This document shows, one piece after another, positions 44,872 to 57,236 of a stretch of DNA of 64,000 nucleotides (position 1 is the first letter of the stretch; each line of letters opens with the position of its first letter). The notes beneath the pieces are model-generated. The model ran no database searches and had not been told where the DNA came from. It was given only the letters and a program-made list of their open reading frames with translations. Made by a program: the position numbers and the translations under genes. The DNA lies in the NCBI RefSeq assembly GCF_019175385.1, contig NC_083343.1, positions 50,304,457 to 50,368,456 of the forward strand, in the 5' to 3' direction. Source of the DNA: Lycium barbarum. Taxonomy: Eukaryota > Streptophyta > Magnoliopsida > Solanales > Solanaceae.

Positions 44872-45470
44872 ATGGCCGATAGCATGAAAGCGATACAAAG
44901 GTTAACCGGGAGCATTACGGGTTTGAACAAGTTTATCTATCGGTCTTCGGATAAAAGTCATCGGTTCTTTTCACTATTGAAAAAGAAGAATGACTTCGTA
45001 TGGACACCGGAGTGTCAACAAGCTTTGAAAGAGTTGAAACAATACCTGTCGAGCCTACCTTTACTGCATACACCAAAGTGGGACGAACAGTTGTTTTTGT
45101 ACCTAGTAGTATCTGAGGTTACGGTAAGTGGTGTTTTGGTTTGAGAAAAAGAAGGTACGCAATTCCCAATTTATTACGTAAGCAAAACTTTTAGGGGTGC
45201 AGAAACCTGATATACCTATTTGGAAAAATTGGCTCTAGCTTTGTTAAGTGCATCTAGAAAGCTGAAACCTTATTTCCAATGTCATCCTATATGCGTCTTA
45301 ACCACATACCCATTAAAAATGTCATGCATTAGCCGAAATTATCTGGTAGGTTAGCAAAATGGGCAGTAGAAATTAGTGGTTATCACATTGATTATAAACC
45401 CAGAATGGCTATAAAGTCTCAAATTTTAGCATACTTCATAGCAGACTTTACACCCGTAATGGTTCCTGAG
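44872..45470 (+). pseudogene. element F first RNase H domain
   Basis: The frame has LTGSITGLNKFIYRSSDKS, FVWTPECQQALKELKQYL and LFLYLVVSEVTVSGVLV, then a stop at about 45144. IYYVSKTFRGAET and LALALLSASRKLKPYFQ follow between further stops. This is the standard retroviral-type RNase H after reverse transcriptase. The first catalytic Asp seems lost (LYLVVSE where relatives have LYLAVSD or similar). Confidence 0.75.
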
Positions 45471-45505
45471 GTGGAAAAAGAACTTTTGTTAGCCTCAGAA
45501 AAACT

Positions 45506-45811
45506 TTGGGGGTCTGGACCTTACACACGGATGGAGCATCGAACGTGAAAGGGTTTGGACTGGGAATCGTACTTAAGGCTCCCGCAGGCGATATTATTCG
45601 GCAATCCATAAGGACTTTAAAATTGACTAACAATGAAGCCGAGTATGAGACTATGATTGCAGGTTTAGAGCTGACCAGAAGTTTGGGGGATAAAGTCATC
45701 GAAGCAAAAGGTGACTCGCTTCTAGTCGTGAACCAAGTTAACGGGGTTTTCGAAGTAAAAGATGAAAAGATGCAGAGGTACTTGGAAAACATCCAAGTGA
45801 TTTTACATTGA
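45506..45811 (+). pseudogene. element F second (archaeal-type) RNase H domain
   Basis: The frame reads WTLHTDGASNVKGFGLGIVL, IRTLKLTNNEAEYETMIAGL, IEAKGDSLLVVNQVNG and FEVKDEKMQRYLENIQ. The D, E and D catalytic residues (TDGAS, NNEAEYE, KGDSLLV) are in place. A second RNase H of this type between the first RNase H and integrase is the established mark of the Tat lineage. The domain itself is uninterrupted, but the surrounding pol is broken. Confidence 0.88.
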
Positions 45812-46045
45812 TTCAAGGAATGGACCATGCAACATGTACCATGAGAACAAAATAATGAGGCGCATGCGTTGGCCAATTTGGGTTCATCACTAGGAGAGAA
45901 AGAGTTCAACTCCGGTACAGTCATTCAACTAATGAACTCTGCGGTAGAAAACGGTCATGCCAAGGTAAACACAACAAGTTTGACTTAGGACTGGAGCAAT
46001 AAGTATATAGACTATCTTCAAGATGGGAAGTTTCCAACGGACCCT

Positions 46046-47226
46046 ATGGAGTCAAGAGCTCTTCGGACCACAGCGGCGACAATTTGCTTGATCGAAGGCC
46101 AATTATATCGTAGATCTTTTTATGGCCCTTTGGCTAGATGCTTGGGGCCTGGAGAAACAGATTATGTGATGCGCGAAGTCCACGAGGGACTTGTGGCAAT
46201 CATTCTGGAGTGGAGTCATTGGTCTGAAAGCTAATCAGGGCCGGTTATTAGTGTAACCAGATAGAAAAAGATTCAAAGAATTTCGTCCGGAAGTGCGACG
46301 AGTGTCAAAGGCAGGCACCGATGATACCCCAATCGGGGAAATTGATGCATCCGGTCCTATCTCCATGGCCATTCATGAAATGGGGAATGGATATAGTCGG
46401 ACCTTTGCCTTGGGCTCCTGGTAAGGTACAATTCATTTTATTTATGACTGACTATTTTTTTAAAGGGGTTGAAGCGCAGGCCTTTGAAAAAGTCAGAGAA
46501 AAGGAGGTCATTAACTTTATTTGGGATCACATCATCTGTCGGTTTGGTATTCCCACCGAGATAACGTGCGATAACGGTCGACAGTTCAATGGCAATTAAG
46601 TTAAAAATTTCCTCGAAGGCTTGAAAATTAAGAAGATTTTGCCAACTTCGTATCACCCAAGTGCGAATGGGAAAGCAGAGTCAAAAAATAAGACCATTAT
46701 TCAAAATCTAAAGAAGAAGTTGAAAGAATCAAGCGCAAGCGGAAGGAAGTTTTTCCGGAAGTTCTTTGGGTGTATAGAACGACCTCGAAGTCAAGCATTG
46801 GTAAAACACCATTTTCTCTAGTTTATGGTGCGGAGGCCTTAATTCTTGTAGAAGTCAGGGATCCGAGCTTAAGATTCTAGTAGGCAACGGACGAATCGAA
46901 TGATAAGGCTATGGCAATGAAGCTTGATTTAATAGATGAACTTCGCGAGACTGCGTTGGTCCGTTTAGCAGCCCAGAAGCAATGGATGGGAAGATATTAC
47001 AATCGAAGAACGAATCTTCAAGACTTCAAAGTTAGGGACTTAGTTCTACAGAACTTTGTTCAACGGAAAGTTACCCTTCACACCAAAAATCCCAATAATG
47101 GGAAGTTGGGTCCAAATTGGGAAGGACCGTACAGAGTAATTGGAATAAATGGTAAAGGCTCGTATCAACTAGAATCTGAAGATGGCCAATAAATGCAAAA
47201 CAATTGGAACGTGGTACACTTGAAAT
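46046..47226 (+). pseudogene. element F integrase
   Basis: The N-terminal part has ICLIEGQLYRRSFYGPLARC and VMREVHEG, followed by a worn Cys pair (KCDECQR in another frame near 46297). The core has MKWGMDIVGPLPWAPGKVQ, EITCDNGRQFNGN, a TAA at about 46597, then [18 protein letters not shown], which supplies the D, D and E residues. The C-terminal part has RVGPNWEGPYRV-like wording (KLGPNWEGPYRVIGINGKGS) and WNVVHLK. Stops and shifts separate these blocks. Each block is clear, but the gene is dead. Confidence 0.87.
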
Positions 47227-48025
47227 GATATTATTGCTAAGGTATAGATCGCTAACCCTTTGTGAGTTTTTTAAAGTAGCTTTAGTCAGTTTATATTTAC
47301 AGGTACAGACCGGAACAAAATTCAAGAGGTTATAATTAGGTCTGAAAACATGTGTTGCACTCGTTTTCCCTTAGCTCGATTTTGTCCCGAAGTGGGTTTT
47401 CCAGCAAGGTTTTTAATGAGGCCACAACGTACAATGTGTTACTTTCATATTGAAGACCAACTGAGCATTGGGGAATGGGGACTACCCAGCATTGACTTTT
47501 ATAGTGTTTGACTTCTCATGCTTCGAACACAAACACTAAGGGAATGCCATACCCTCGACAAGTTCGAGGTAGCTCAAAGAAGCTAGATATTTTTTCCACT
47601 TTCTGCACTAGGATCTGTTGTAAGGGACAAACGATCGAATGAATCGTATCCGGCTAGTTTATTTGCTACGGCAAAGGCACTAAAGTGGAAAGGAGTCTTG
47701 CCTTAGTTGTTTGTATGAGACAAATGTTTGAGATGAGAAGAATACTTCGATTAAAATTCGTGTCAATTATACTCTTGCATGAATATTCACTTAACATTCC
47801 TAAGTAATTAATCTTTGAAACTCACGGGCTACCCTAGACTGGGGACTATCGTCACAAAATAGTCGAAACAAAACGAAGGCATTAAAGTCATAATGAACTG
47901 AGCCTAATTTGTAAAGACTTGAAATAGTCTAAAAAGATTTGAAGTAATTAAAACTTCAACCCATATGCTCGAAGTGATTTGGGGACGTCCGAATTCATAA
48001 GCAAAAAAGTAAGTCCCTTACATAT
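47227..48025 (+). other. element F untranslated region after integrase
   Basis: No gene is seen. GGGTTTTCCAGCAAGGTTTT near 47394 and two TGGGGACTA phrases (about 47479 and 47841) resemble the stretch that follows integrase in Tat and Athila elements. CATAT at 48021-48025 is G's target duplication. Confidence 0.55.
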
Positions 48026-48408
48026 TGTCACGACCCAGCTAGGGGCCGCGACGGGTACCTGGGGCTAACCACCGAGCACCGCTCGCTCTATGACTTATTC
48101 TACTAATTTAATGCTCTTTTAATCAATTTATATTCAAATCATAAAGAAATCATCTTTCGCTTGAAACATAAATGCTTTCATAAACATAAGCTATCAAAAT
48201 AATATGCACGTATATGTATATAACTTTGGGAGACCCCATAACCCACACTACGTATCTACGAGCCTCTACTGGAGAACTAGACATATACAAATATATACAA
48301 AAGCATAGCCCGACTGGCACCTCCGAAATAGTGGAGTGCTCCTGTAAATCTGTTGATAGCTCTTATAGGTCTGCGCCGCCTCTCTGTCTACCTGTGGGCA
48401 TGAACACA

Positions 48409-48448
48409 ACGTCCAAAGAAAACGGACGTCAGTACGAATATTGTACTG
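48409..48448 (-). other. LTR double hairpin, element G
   Basis: Both stems are perfect: CAGTAC/GTACTG and ACGTCC/GGACGT. This is the best family 2 example. Confidence 0.55.
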
Positions 48449-48615
48449 AGTATGTAAGGCATAACAATGGAAATACATCAATGAGATAAAGGAAACATCA
48501 ATAAGGATGAACTGTATGTGACTGTCTCGTATAGAAGAAATAGCACATGCTGACTTACTTCATATCCATCATCATATCATATATTGCTGCGGAACGTGCA
48601 GCCCGATCCATGTAT

Positions 48616-48619
<4 letters not shown>

Positions 48620-48680
<61 letters not shown>
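48620..48680. repeat. TA microsatellite in LTR G
   Basis: It is an uninterrupted TA run of about 30 units. Confidence 0.95.
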
Positions 48681-48683
<3 letters not shown>

Positions 48684-50259
48684 GTTAGTGTCGAGGAACG
48701 TACGGCCCGACCCATAAATAATATAGTATGTTAGTGTCGAGGAACGTACGACCCGATCCATCACCCATATACCCCGCGTCCGGGCACCCCGCGTCCGGGA
48801 TGAAATCATGATACGCTAGCTGTACAGGTGGCTATGCGTCTATAGCGCCTCACCTTTCCCCACTTCCCCTGAAAACATTTTCATATCATATATATCTATA
48901 TACATACATAATATACGCAGCATGCATGAGAGCCCAAGGAGAGTTGTGTTCCTATCGGAGTGACGTAAGGTCGAACACCTCCGATTATATTATGGATTAA
49001 TCATGATCGTCATGTCTCGCCTTGAAGGGACAATCATCATAAGGAGGGACTATCAACGAAATCAAATATAAAAAGAACAGAAAGTAGGGTCACCATCTTG
49101 TAAGAAGTCACTTCGTATACTTTTGGAAATCTTAAGGGAAGTATAGTCGTCATCCATGAATAAAATTTAGAAATCAAGAAATAGCTCGATATTCTTATAT
49201 CGTTATTGAAAACATAAACTTGGAACCTTTAAACCCGGAATCATCATCATCATAATCAAATAGGAAAATAGTCTCGTCTTGACATCATATTTGTCATTGC
49301 AAAAGCGTGTCCATCATTATGATCATAAAATCTTACGAAACCATAAACCTTCATTTTGGAAAGACACAAACATTTTGGAAAACATTCACGGGTTATCAAG
49401 AGAGGAATCATAAACGTTTAGCTTTGGAAAATGAGGAAGCTATGGAAGAATTCATGAAGTCGTAACATTGGAGTCATGCCTTTGAAGGAAAGGGACAAGC
49501 CTTAACATACCTTGTTTGCTTAGCTAAATATCATTCACTTGCTCTTCTTCAATATCGCGTCGCTACCTTCATAAGGGAATTCGAATTATCATTAGTTGAT
49601 GGACTATAAGAACGCGTCGCTATTTCTAAAGAAAATTGGGCGGCACTTCCTTTGTTTATGCTACTTTTCCCATGTTCTATATCAACATCCAACATTCACC
49701 ACAATATCACAATCAACAAACATCATTTACATACCCTTATCACATTCCACCAATTTCCTCCAATTTTCCCCATATTTATCCATATAGCTTATTATCGTGT
49801 TTCCGCACCTTTAATACTTATTTCATGATAAAAGCAGCATTGCTAGCATATTCATAACTATAACACCTCACTTCCATGATTTAGTTCCATCATTATTCAC
49901 TAGTGGCACTATTCACCCTTTTAAGACCCATTTTCCATGTCTTTCTACAATTCAAGCTTTCCTTAGTCTTCTAACACTTAAATAACTTGATAAAGTCATG
50001 AAACATACCTTGGATGGTGATTGAACAAACCTTGAGTTGAAATACTTCACTTTCACAAAACCCTAGTTCCACCATCTAGGGAATTTCTTGGCTTAAATGA
50101 ACAATGAGGAGTTCCACACTCTTAATTTCTCTAATTTGGTTGTTATTGATCTTGATTCTTACTTGAATTCTTGGTTTAGAAGTGTGTGGAAGGTTCTAGA
50201 GAGAGAGAGGATCGTGTAGGAGAAAATGGGAAATGAAAAATGAAACTTTGGATCATATT

Positions 50260-50620
50260 TTTATAAAACACACTTCAGTCCCGATGTCATTATACGGTCC
50301 GTATAAATTTATACGGTCCGTATAACTGACCGTAAAATGGACTCAGTGATCGCCCCTCTCTGTGACCATTTGACGATCCATTTGACGGGCCGTATAATCG
50401 TTATACGGTCCGTATAATTCACCGTAAAACTGACCTTCTCTCAACCTCATTCTGTGACACTTTGACGATTCATTTTACGGACCGTCAAACCGTTATACGG
50501 TCCGTATAGTACACCGTAAAACTCACCCTTCAGTCAGTCTCTTCTGTGACGCTTCTGCGGTCCATATAATGGACCGTAAAACACTTTTACGGTCCATATA
50601 ATGGACCGTATACTCCCAGT
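50260..50620 (-). promoter_or_regulatory. palindrome cluster and TATA-like box of LTR G
   Basis: Four perfect ATACGGTCCGTAT palindromes and several one-arm or mutated copies (TTTACGGACCGTC, TTATGGACCGTA) lie within about 340 bp. On the minus strand they come just before TTATAAAAATATG (about 50258-50270). Confidence 0.6.
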
Positions 50621-50810
50621 TCACTGAATCCTATTTTCTTTACTTTGTTTCATTTCCGATCCTTATGGAACCTTCTTAAAAGTTGTTCAACTCCTCGATA
50701 CCAATCTACGGGACCTTATTACTTGCCTTCGAAATGCCACACACACATTTTATCCTTATTAGCCTATTTTGCACTTGCTAACGGAAAAATTTCCGAGGTG
50801 TAACACATAT

Positions 50811-51184
50811 GTCTTCAAAAGACAATCACCGGCAGAAAAAGGCACGGTATAAAGCGAACCTAAAACTTTCAAGTTCTCATAGTTAAGTTGGTTCAAAATT
50901 TCGTTAAGGCAAAAACTTCTTTAAAGATTTACTCAAGGTCGAGCCTAGTTCATATTCGGACAGCATAACATTAGTAATGTTATCCGATTCAAAAGTCGTT
51001 CATTTAACTTAAATCCTATTTGGTTATGTATTGAAAGCAGAAAAATGTTTGAAAAGCAAACACCGACGGAATAAAGTAGAACCAAAGCTTCCATTTCATA
51101 TAAACAAAAGGTTGGAGATTGACCTTGACAAATTTACAAATAAGTCAAAAGAAAAGAAAATACAAAGGCTTTCTAAAAGCCTAT
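50811..51184 (+). other. element F sequence between insertion G and the antisense gene
   Basis: I see no gene or repeat here. It is A-rich and holds only short frames. Confidence 0.5.
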
Positions 51185-53681
51185 CTAATCCTCCGAAGAG
51201 AAATCAGAGCCAGAACCTTCGGGATCATCCTTCGAGCTATCACCAAGGAGTAATTTCTGTGCTTTATCCTCGGCTACCCTCGCTTGCTAGATCTTGGCAG
51301 CAATATCCTCAATGCCACTCCGAGCTTCTTCCAAAATACGCCTCCAGAAATTCCATCTCATGTGCTCGACCATTAGCACAGGCCGAGCCCTAGCCTTGTC
51401 AACGTCAGCACAGGCCTGCTCCCGTTCAGCCAAAGCTTACTGTAGTTGGGTCGACAATTCAGTGTTTCTTTGGCTTAGGGTGTCGAGGGTATGGGTAGAA
51501 GTTTCAAGCTCACCCCTGAGCTCCTCGTTAACTTTGGACCGATTTTCTGCCTTTTCCTGGGCCACCTTTAAGATCTCTTTCTCGGAGGCCTTCTCAGCTT
51601 CCATCCGGGTAAATCTATCCTCGATGTTGACAACCTTAACCTTGAGAGAGTCTATTTCTTACCTCAGTTGGGCGATGGTTGCCTCTTGCTCCTCAAACTG
51701 CTTAGCAAAGGCGGAGGCATCCTAGACGAGCTTGTTGATGTCTACCTCAAGGACCTCATTTTTCTCAGTCATATGCTTGAGGTCATTCTTGACTCGGAGA
51801 ATTTCCTTTTTAGCCTCATTAAGCTGAACTCTGAGGACTGAAGGATCACTAATTTGCTACAGGAGAAGTTTGAACTTCTTAGTTTCTCAGCCTTGGGCGT
51901 CCAATTGTCCCTATAGATCGTCCATCTCCCGCATAACTTGAACGAAATCTTCATTCTCAAGTACGATACACTACAAAGGGAAAATGAAGTTAAAAATTAG
52001 CAGACCGTGAAAATTACTCAAAGCAAATAAAACTTTTTAAAAAAATGGAATGATTACTCGGTTGGCAGCGTGAATGCTCTCATTGAGGAGGCGTTGCCAG
52101 GAGACTCGCCCCATCTTCTCCCTATCAGATTCTGACACAAGGGGTTAAAAATAGTTGGCTACCTTGACATGCTGGGACAAGAAACTAGTATCCTCGGGGA
52201 TGGTGATAGTGGCTGACCTCATCCTATTAGGACCAACGCTCGGAGCCGTGAAGGTGCCCATGAGTATTGATCGCGAACCAAAGTCGGATTCCTTAGGGGA
52301 CCTCCTTGGCAGTTGTGGAATAGTTAGATGGCCAAACTCGGAGGCACCCGCCATCACAGCGGATGTGGTAACAACCCCTTCATCGGGGAAAATATTATCA
52401 AAATCTTCCTGCCCGAAGGTATGGGCAGGAGGTGAAGAAGGAGTTGTCACAGTTTGCTTGGCCTCTAGGCCGCAGGCTCCTCTTCCGAAGATGTGCTATA
52501 CTCAACGATGACAGTATCTGTTTCAGGTATGAGGAACTTTACTGGAGCAAGATGCTGGAGAGGTTCGACGATGGGGTCCATAAGATTTTTAGCCGTGTCA
52601 TCAGTAATGGGTCCGGTCAAACCATCCATGACATTCAGTAATGGGTCCGGTCAAACCAGCCATGACATTCTTCCTCAAAATATCAATCGGAGCGGGATCC
52701 GCCTCGGCACAGTAGCAGTGGTGGCACCTGTTTTGAATTTCGCTATTAAAATATCATCATATGAGAAGTCTCTTAAACCCCAAAATTGTGAAGGGCCACC
52801 AGCAGCCTTGGAACTTTTCTTTCTTTTTTTACCCACTGAAGGTGACTTCGGGGGCTTGGAGGATTTGGTGTTCTTTCTCCTCAGCAATGAGCCGTGTTGA
52901 GTCCGATGGATCAAACACCAAACTTGGCACGGGAGAGGCATCTGTTGGTTCGGGCCTTGGGATTGATGAACCCTTCAGTAGGCCTGAGAAAGATAATGTT
53001 AAAGTTAGGAAATGGGATGAAAAAAAAAACACGAAGAAAAATAGGAAAAATATCTACTTACCATGATTATTTTCTATCCATTTCTCATCGGACAACTCTT
53101 TCCATATGCGTAGTTGGTGTAGGTATTGGCATATGATGCTCTCTACCCAGTGGAAGTTTTTTATTTCATCCGGATCCACTCAACAGCTAAAGTATAAGAG
53201 AGTTAGATGAATAATTGAAAGCATATGGAGAAAGTAAATGTTCTATGATGCTTACGTTTCTTGTTCCACTGCTCGGGGAATAGCATGGATCCCGCTGGGA
53301 TTATCTTTGCAGTTTCAACCCTGACAAAATATTCCACCCAGCCTCGATATTTGTTCTCATCAATGCTGGAAAGGATAGGGTTTTTTGCTCATTTCAAGAG
53401 CTTTACAACCCCACCGTGAAAAAACCACGAACTGTATAGCCGGATCAAATGGTGTAGAGTAAATTCTGAGTTGACATTATTCACCAAAAAGCGGAGGCAA
53501 GTTACAGTCTGCCAGACGAACGGACCAATTTGTGCGAGGCATAAGTTGTACGTTCTGCACATCTCGAGGATGACTTAGGGGGAGTTTGAAGGTGAAGGGA
53601 TAGGTGTATACGTTTGAGTATCCATCCCTGAATATGGTAATGTCATTTTCCGAACCCGGAATGACGATCTCGAAAAGTTGT
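51185..53681 (-). pseudogene. element F antisense extra gene (Tat aORF), with introns
   Basis: Downstream of pol and antisense to it, fragments read GYSNVYTYPFTFKL, then, one frame over, LCLAQIGPFVWQTVTCLRFL, FTLHHLIRLYSSW, AGSMLFPEQWNKK, EKMGRVSWQRLLNESIHAAN, a long Lys/Glu-rich coiled-coil stretch (about 51960-51290) and the end GSGSDFSSED with stop at 51185-51187. This resembles the extra antisense frames described in Tat elements (putative gypsy-type transposon, Transposase_28-like). Its function is unknown. Canonical introns are visible at 53187-53255 (GTAAGC...TTTAG) and 52984-53061 (GTAAGT...CTCAG). Several stops and shifts break it, and LTR H cuts off its 5' end. Confidence 0.75.
52602..52669. 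repeat. 34-bp tandem duplication in the antisense gene
   Basis: Two adjacent copies of CAGTAATGGGTCCGGTCAAA plus 14 bp differ at one base. The copy adds 34 bp, which shifts the reading frame. Confidence 0.9.
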
Positions 53682-54901
53682 TGTTACACCCTGTACCTTA
53701 TACATTGAGTTTTGTCGTAGGTTACCCGTTATGGGGTTAGGAATTGAAGTTTATGTCAAGGTCATATGGGGTTCTACATGTTCATTCTATGTGTATGAGA
53801 GTTTAAGTTCTGTCTAACAAGTATCGGGAAGATTGGAGGCTGAACGAACCAAAAGAAACTGAATATGACAATTGGGAAACTCAATGCCCATCTTGACGGA
53901 CCATAGAAGGTCGGCGGCCCGTCAATCCCCATCGTCAAACCACCATCAGAGAGTCAGCCTTGATTAGGCAGCTTGATGCCACCACTCAACGTTTGTCGAG
54001 CAGATCGACGGTCCATTGAGTTGACCATCGAAGTGGAGAAGGTGGAAAATTTCCTTTTCTTATAAATTAAAGGCACCATGAACTTGGGTCAAAATTTTCA
54101 CCAAAATTAGATTCTTCTAAACCTTTCAAGCTCTCTCCACCATCTTTAATCCTCCATAAACATCTTAAGCTAATTCAACTGAAGATCAAGCTTTAAAACC
54201 CTAAGCTAGTTCATGGAAGATGATTGTTCTTGCTTTTAGTTGAAGTTGTGGTGGATTTGGGTTTGAAGCAATATTATGTGAGTTGATTTTCTTCAAGTAT
54301 AAGGTATGTTCTTCCCTTTATTACTTGTATTGAGTTGATTTGGAGGATAGTAAGTAATAAAGGTGAAGAGAATCATGCTAGGAAAGGTCATAAAATATTG
54401 TGTTATGGTTGTTGACTATGAATGGAATTTAAAAGGAAGTTTTGGATTGATTTGAGCGTAATTTGAATATAATCTCATGATTATGGAATTTTTGCCATTG
54501 TTATTAACGTTTTGGTGTTGTTTAGAAGATTGGTGGAAGTAGAAGATATAAAGGAAATGTTGTCCGATTTTCGTTAGCTCATTTATTAGTTTAGTACCTT
54601 ATGAGAGTTTCAATGGCTTGACCTTGGTATAAATTATCTTGAATGTAGATTTGCAAGTTCGGGAGGATAGACGTTAAGTAGTTAAGGAGAGAACAAGGTA
54701 TGTAAGGCTATCCCTTTCCCTCTTTTGGCATGATCCTTGTGAACCAAACGTACACATAACATTAATCCATAATGGTTCTCCTCTTAGAGTTAGGGATGAC
54801 CCATTTGATTCATGTTCCACAATGTATCCTCAGAAAGTCTTCTTTCAGATTCAGTATAATCTTTAGAGTTACTTATACTCTTATCATGTCTTGCATTGCA
54901 T

Positions 54902-54936
<35 letters not shown>

Positions 54937-55418
54937 GGACGGTGACGGCGTTATATACGCACTACCAGCTGATTAGCTGGTCCTATAATGATTACAATGA
55001 TGATGATGACGATGTCCTCAGAGGCCGATACGACACGCTGGGATGCCCACAGAGGCTTGACAGGCGTTATAAATGCATAGATATATGTATGACTTCGTGC
55101 ATGCATGCATAGCAACTATGCACAGTATTTATGTACAACATTGATCTACAAAAGCAGGTCAGATACACAAGATGCATCCTCTATATTTTGTATTCTCATA
55201 TGTCTCTTTCTTATTATTCTCATGCCTTACATACTCAGTACTTTGTCCATACTGACGTCCTTTTGTTTGTGGATGCTGCGTTCATGCCCGCAGGTAGACA
55301 GAGAGACTTTATAGATTCTTAGGCTGCCATTTCAGCGTTGGCGAATGAGCACTCCACTTGTTCCAGAGTTGCAGGTCAGCTAGGTATGATCCTTTTGTGT
55401 ACATTTGGCCATGGCGGG
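53682..55418 (+). repeat. element H LTR, 5' portion
   Basis: It begins TGTTACACCCTG after GTTGT (53677-53681, the candidate target duplication). It has GACGG motifs at about 53890-54030, TATAAATTAA at 54061-54070, AAGGTATGTAAGG at about 54696, a TA run at 54905-54934 and the double hairpin. It breaks off after GGCCATGGCGGG at insertion I, where relatives continue GTCCTGTCCCGCC. Whether H is solo or complete cannot be seen. Confidence 0.78.
55236..55275 (+). other. LTR double hairpin, element H
   Basis: Hairpin 1 is CAGTA/TACTG. Hairpin 2 is CGTCC/GGATG, kept by a G-U pair. Confidence 0.45.
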
Positions 55419-57171
55419 TGTTACACCTCGGAAATGTTTCATGAGCCAACAATGAATAGACCAACGAAGGGCATGAGTGTGCGATGTTTTACTAAGTAAG
55501 GGATGACTATTTATGAACTTTGGAAATAAGAAAGTTGCAGAATTTCATTTCAGCCCAGTGGTCGTAAAATGGAATACGGCCCGTAAAGTGATTTACGGAC
55601 AGTAAAGTGCCATCGTCCTTCAATATTCCAAAATTTCAACTTTCTATCAAATGCATCAAATGGTTAAACACGACTTGGAATACGGACCGTAAATTGAAAT
55701 ACGACCCGTAAACTGAGTCGTAAACTGCCATGATCTTCAGCCTACCTTTCTGGTTATGATATGCTTAAATACGGTCGTGGAGGACGGACCGTAAACCAGT
55801 ATACGGCCCATAAAGTGGGGTTTACAACCACTGTACACCTCGACTGCTATTCATTAAAAATTAGATTTTGAGTTATTAAAAAGGGACCCTAAGCTCATTT
55901 TATTTCATTTCTCACCTACACAGTTCAAGAACTCTCTAGAGTAATCCAAAACACTTCATCCACAAGAATTTAAGAGAATCAAAGGGAGATCAAGATCAAC
56001 CACATTAAATCCATGAAACAAAGTGTGTGAAAATCAAGTGAAGTCCATCCAAACCAAGAAGTTCCAAAAGAAGTGAAGTAGGGTTTTAGTGCTAAAGGAA
56101 GAACTCCACTCTAGGCTTGTTCCACCACCATCCAAGGCAAGTTTCGTGACTTTATCATGTTGTTTAAGGTATTGGAAAGCTAAGATTCTTGAATTGTAGA
56201 AAGACATGGAAAATGGGTCTTGAATGGAAGAATAGTGTCATAATTGAATGGTAGTCGAATGGAACCATAAACGTTGATGTGCCATGATTATGAATATGTT
56301 TTAAATGATGTTTAGACCAGGAAATAAGCATTATATATGAGAAAATGCGATAACGAACTATAACCATAAATGTGGGAAAAATGGTGGATCGTGGCCCTTG
56401 TATATGAATGATGATTGTTGATTGCTATATTGTAATTGTTGTTGTGGGTGTTGGAAGTTGACATGAAATAGGGGAAAAGTAGTATAAACAAAGGAAGTGC
56501 CGCCCAAATTTTCCCTAGAGTTAGTAACGCGTTCTTATAGTCGATTAACTAATGTAAATGCGAATTCTCTTTTGAAGGAAGAAACGCGCTATCGAAGGAG
56601 AGCAAGCGAGCAATAGTTCAGTTAAACGCCAAAGGTATGTGAGGCTAGACCTTTTCATTCTATGGCATGAATCCCATGATATGATTTTTCTTCCTTTCCA
56701 TGATCCTCCTATATTCCGGAAAGCCAAGAGCCTAAGATCATGAATAGCTACATGAGTCAAGAGATATGATATGACGTTCTTATAAAGTAAATGATGTCGT
56801 TCCTTGTATACACTCACCTTATGTACAAATCCCTTCAAGGTGAGGCGGAATGTTCATAAATGTTCATAATGGAATCGAGGGTTCACGACCTTACGTCACA
56901 TCGATAAAATATAGTTATTCTAGAGGCCTTATGCATGTACGATGATAAGCATATTATTATAAGTATTTTATGATGAGCATGTTATAATCATATTACACCG
57001 AGCCTAGTAGGCCGGGCAGTCACCGCGAAAGCGGGCAGCTTATACGATACACCATGGCCAGTTGGCATGGGCAGACACCACTAGTGGGCGGCATGAGATG
57101 GTACCCCGGACGTGGGAGGCTTGAACGCGAGCTAATGTTACTGATTATCACACCGCACCTATATGGTCGGG

Positions 57172-57176
<5 letters not shown>

Positions 57177-57232
<56 letters not shown>
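57177..57232. repeat. TA microsatellite in LTR I
   Basis: About 28 TA units stand exactly where LTR C has only AGTATATATAAG (about 19991), between GGGCA(G/A)(T/C)TTAT and the ATGCATACATGA phrase. Confidence 0.9.

Positions 57233-57236
<4 letters not shown>

Larger units (their letters stand above)
48026..50805 (-). mobile_element. element G: solo LTR, family 2
   Basis: A single 2780-bp LTR runs, on the minus strand, from TGTTACACCTCGG to GGGTCGTGACA, flanked by CATAT at 48021-48025 and 50806-50810. There is no primer site or internal sequence, so it is a recombination product. It holds a TA microsatellite and the richest palindrome cluster of the window. Confidence 0.92.

Noticed and set aside
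48620..48680. Replication origin or scaffold attachment site in the TA run
   Set aside because: A plain microsatellite explains it; nothing else supports an origin.
52155..53066. Plus-strand frames at 52155-52511, 52493-52900 and 52761-53066 as genes
   Set aside because: They are shadows of the minus-strand aORF, whose wording, introns and natural stop are recognisable.
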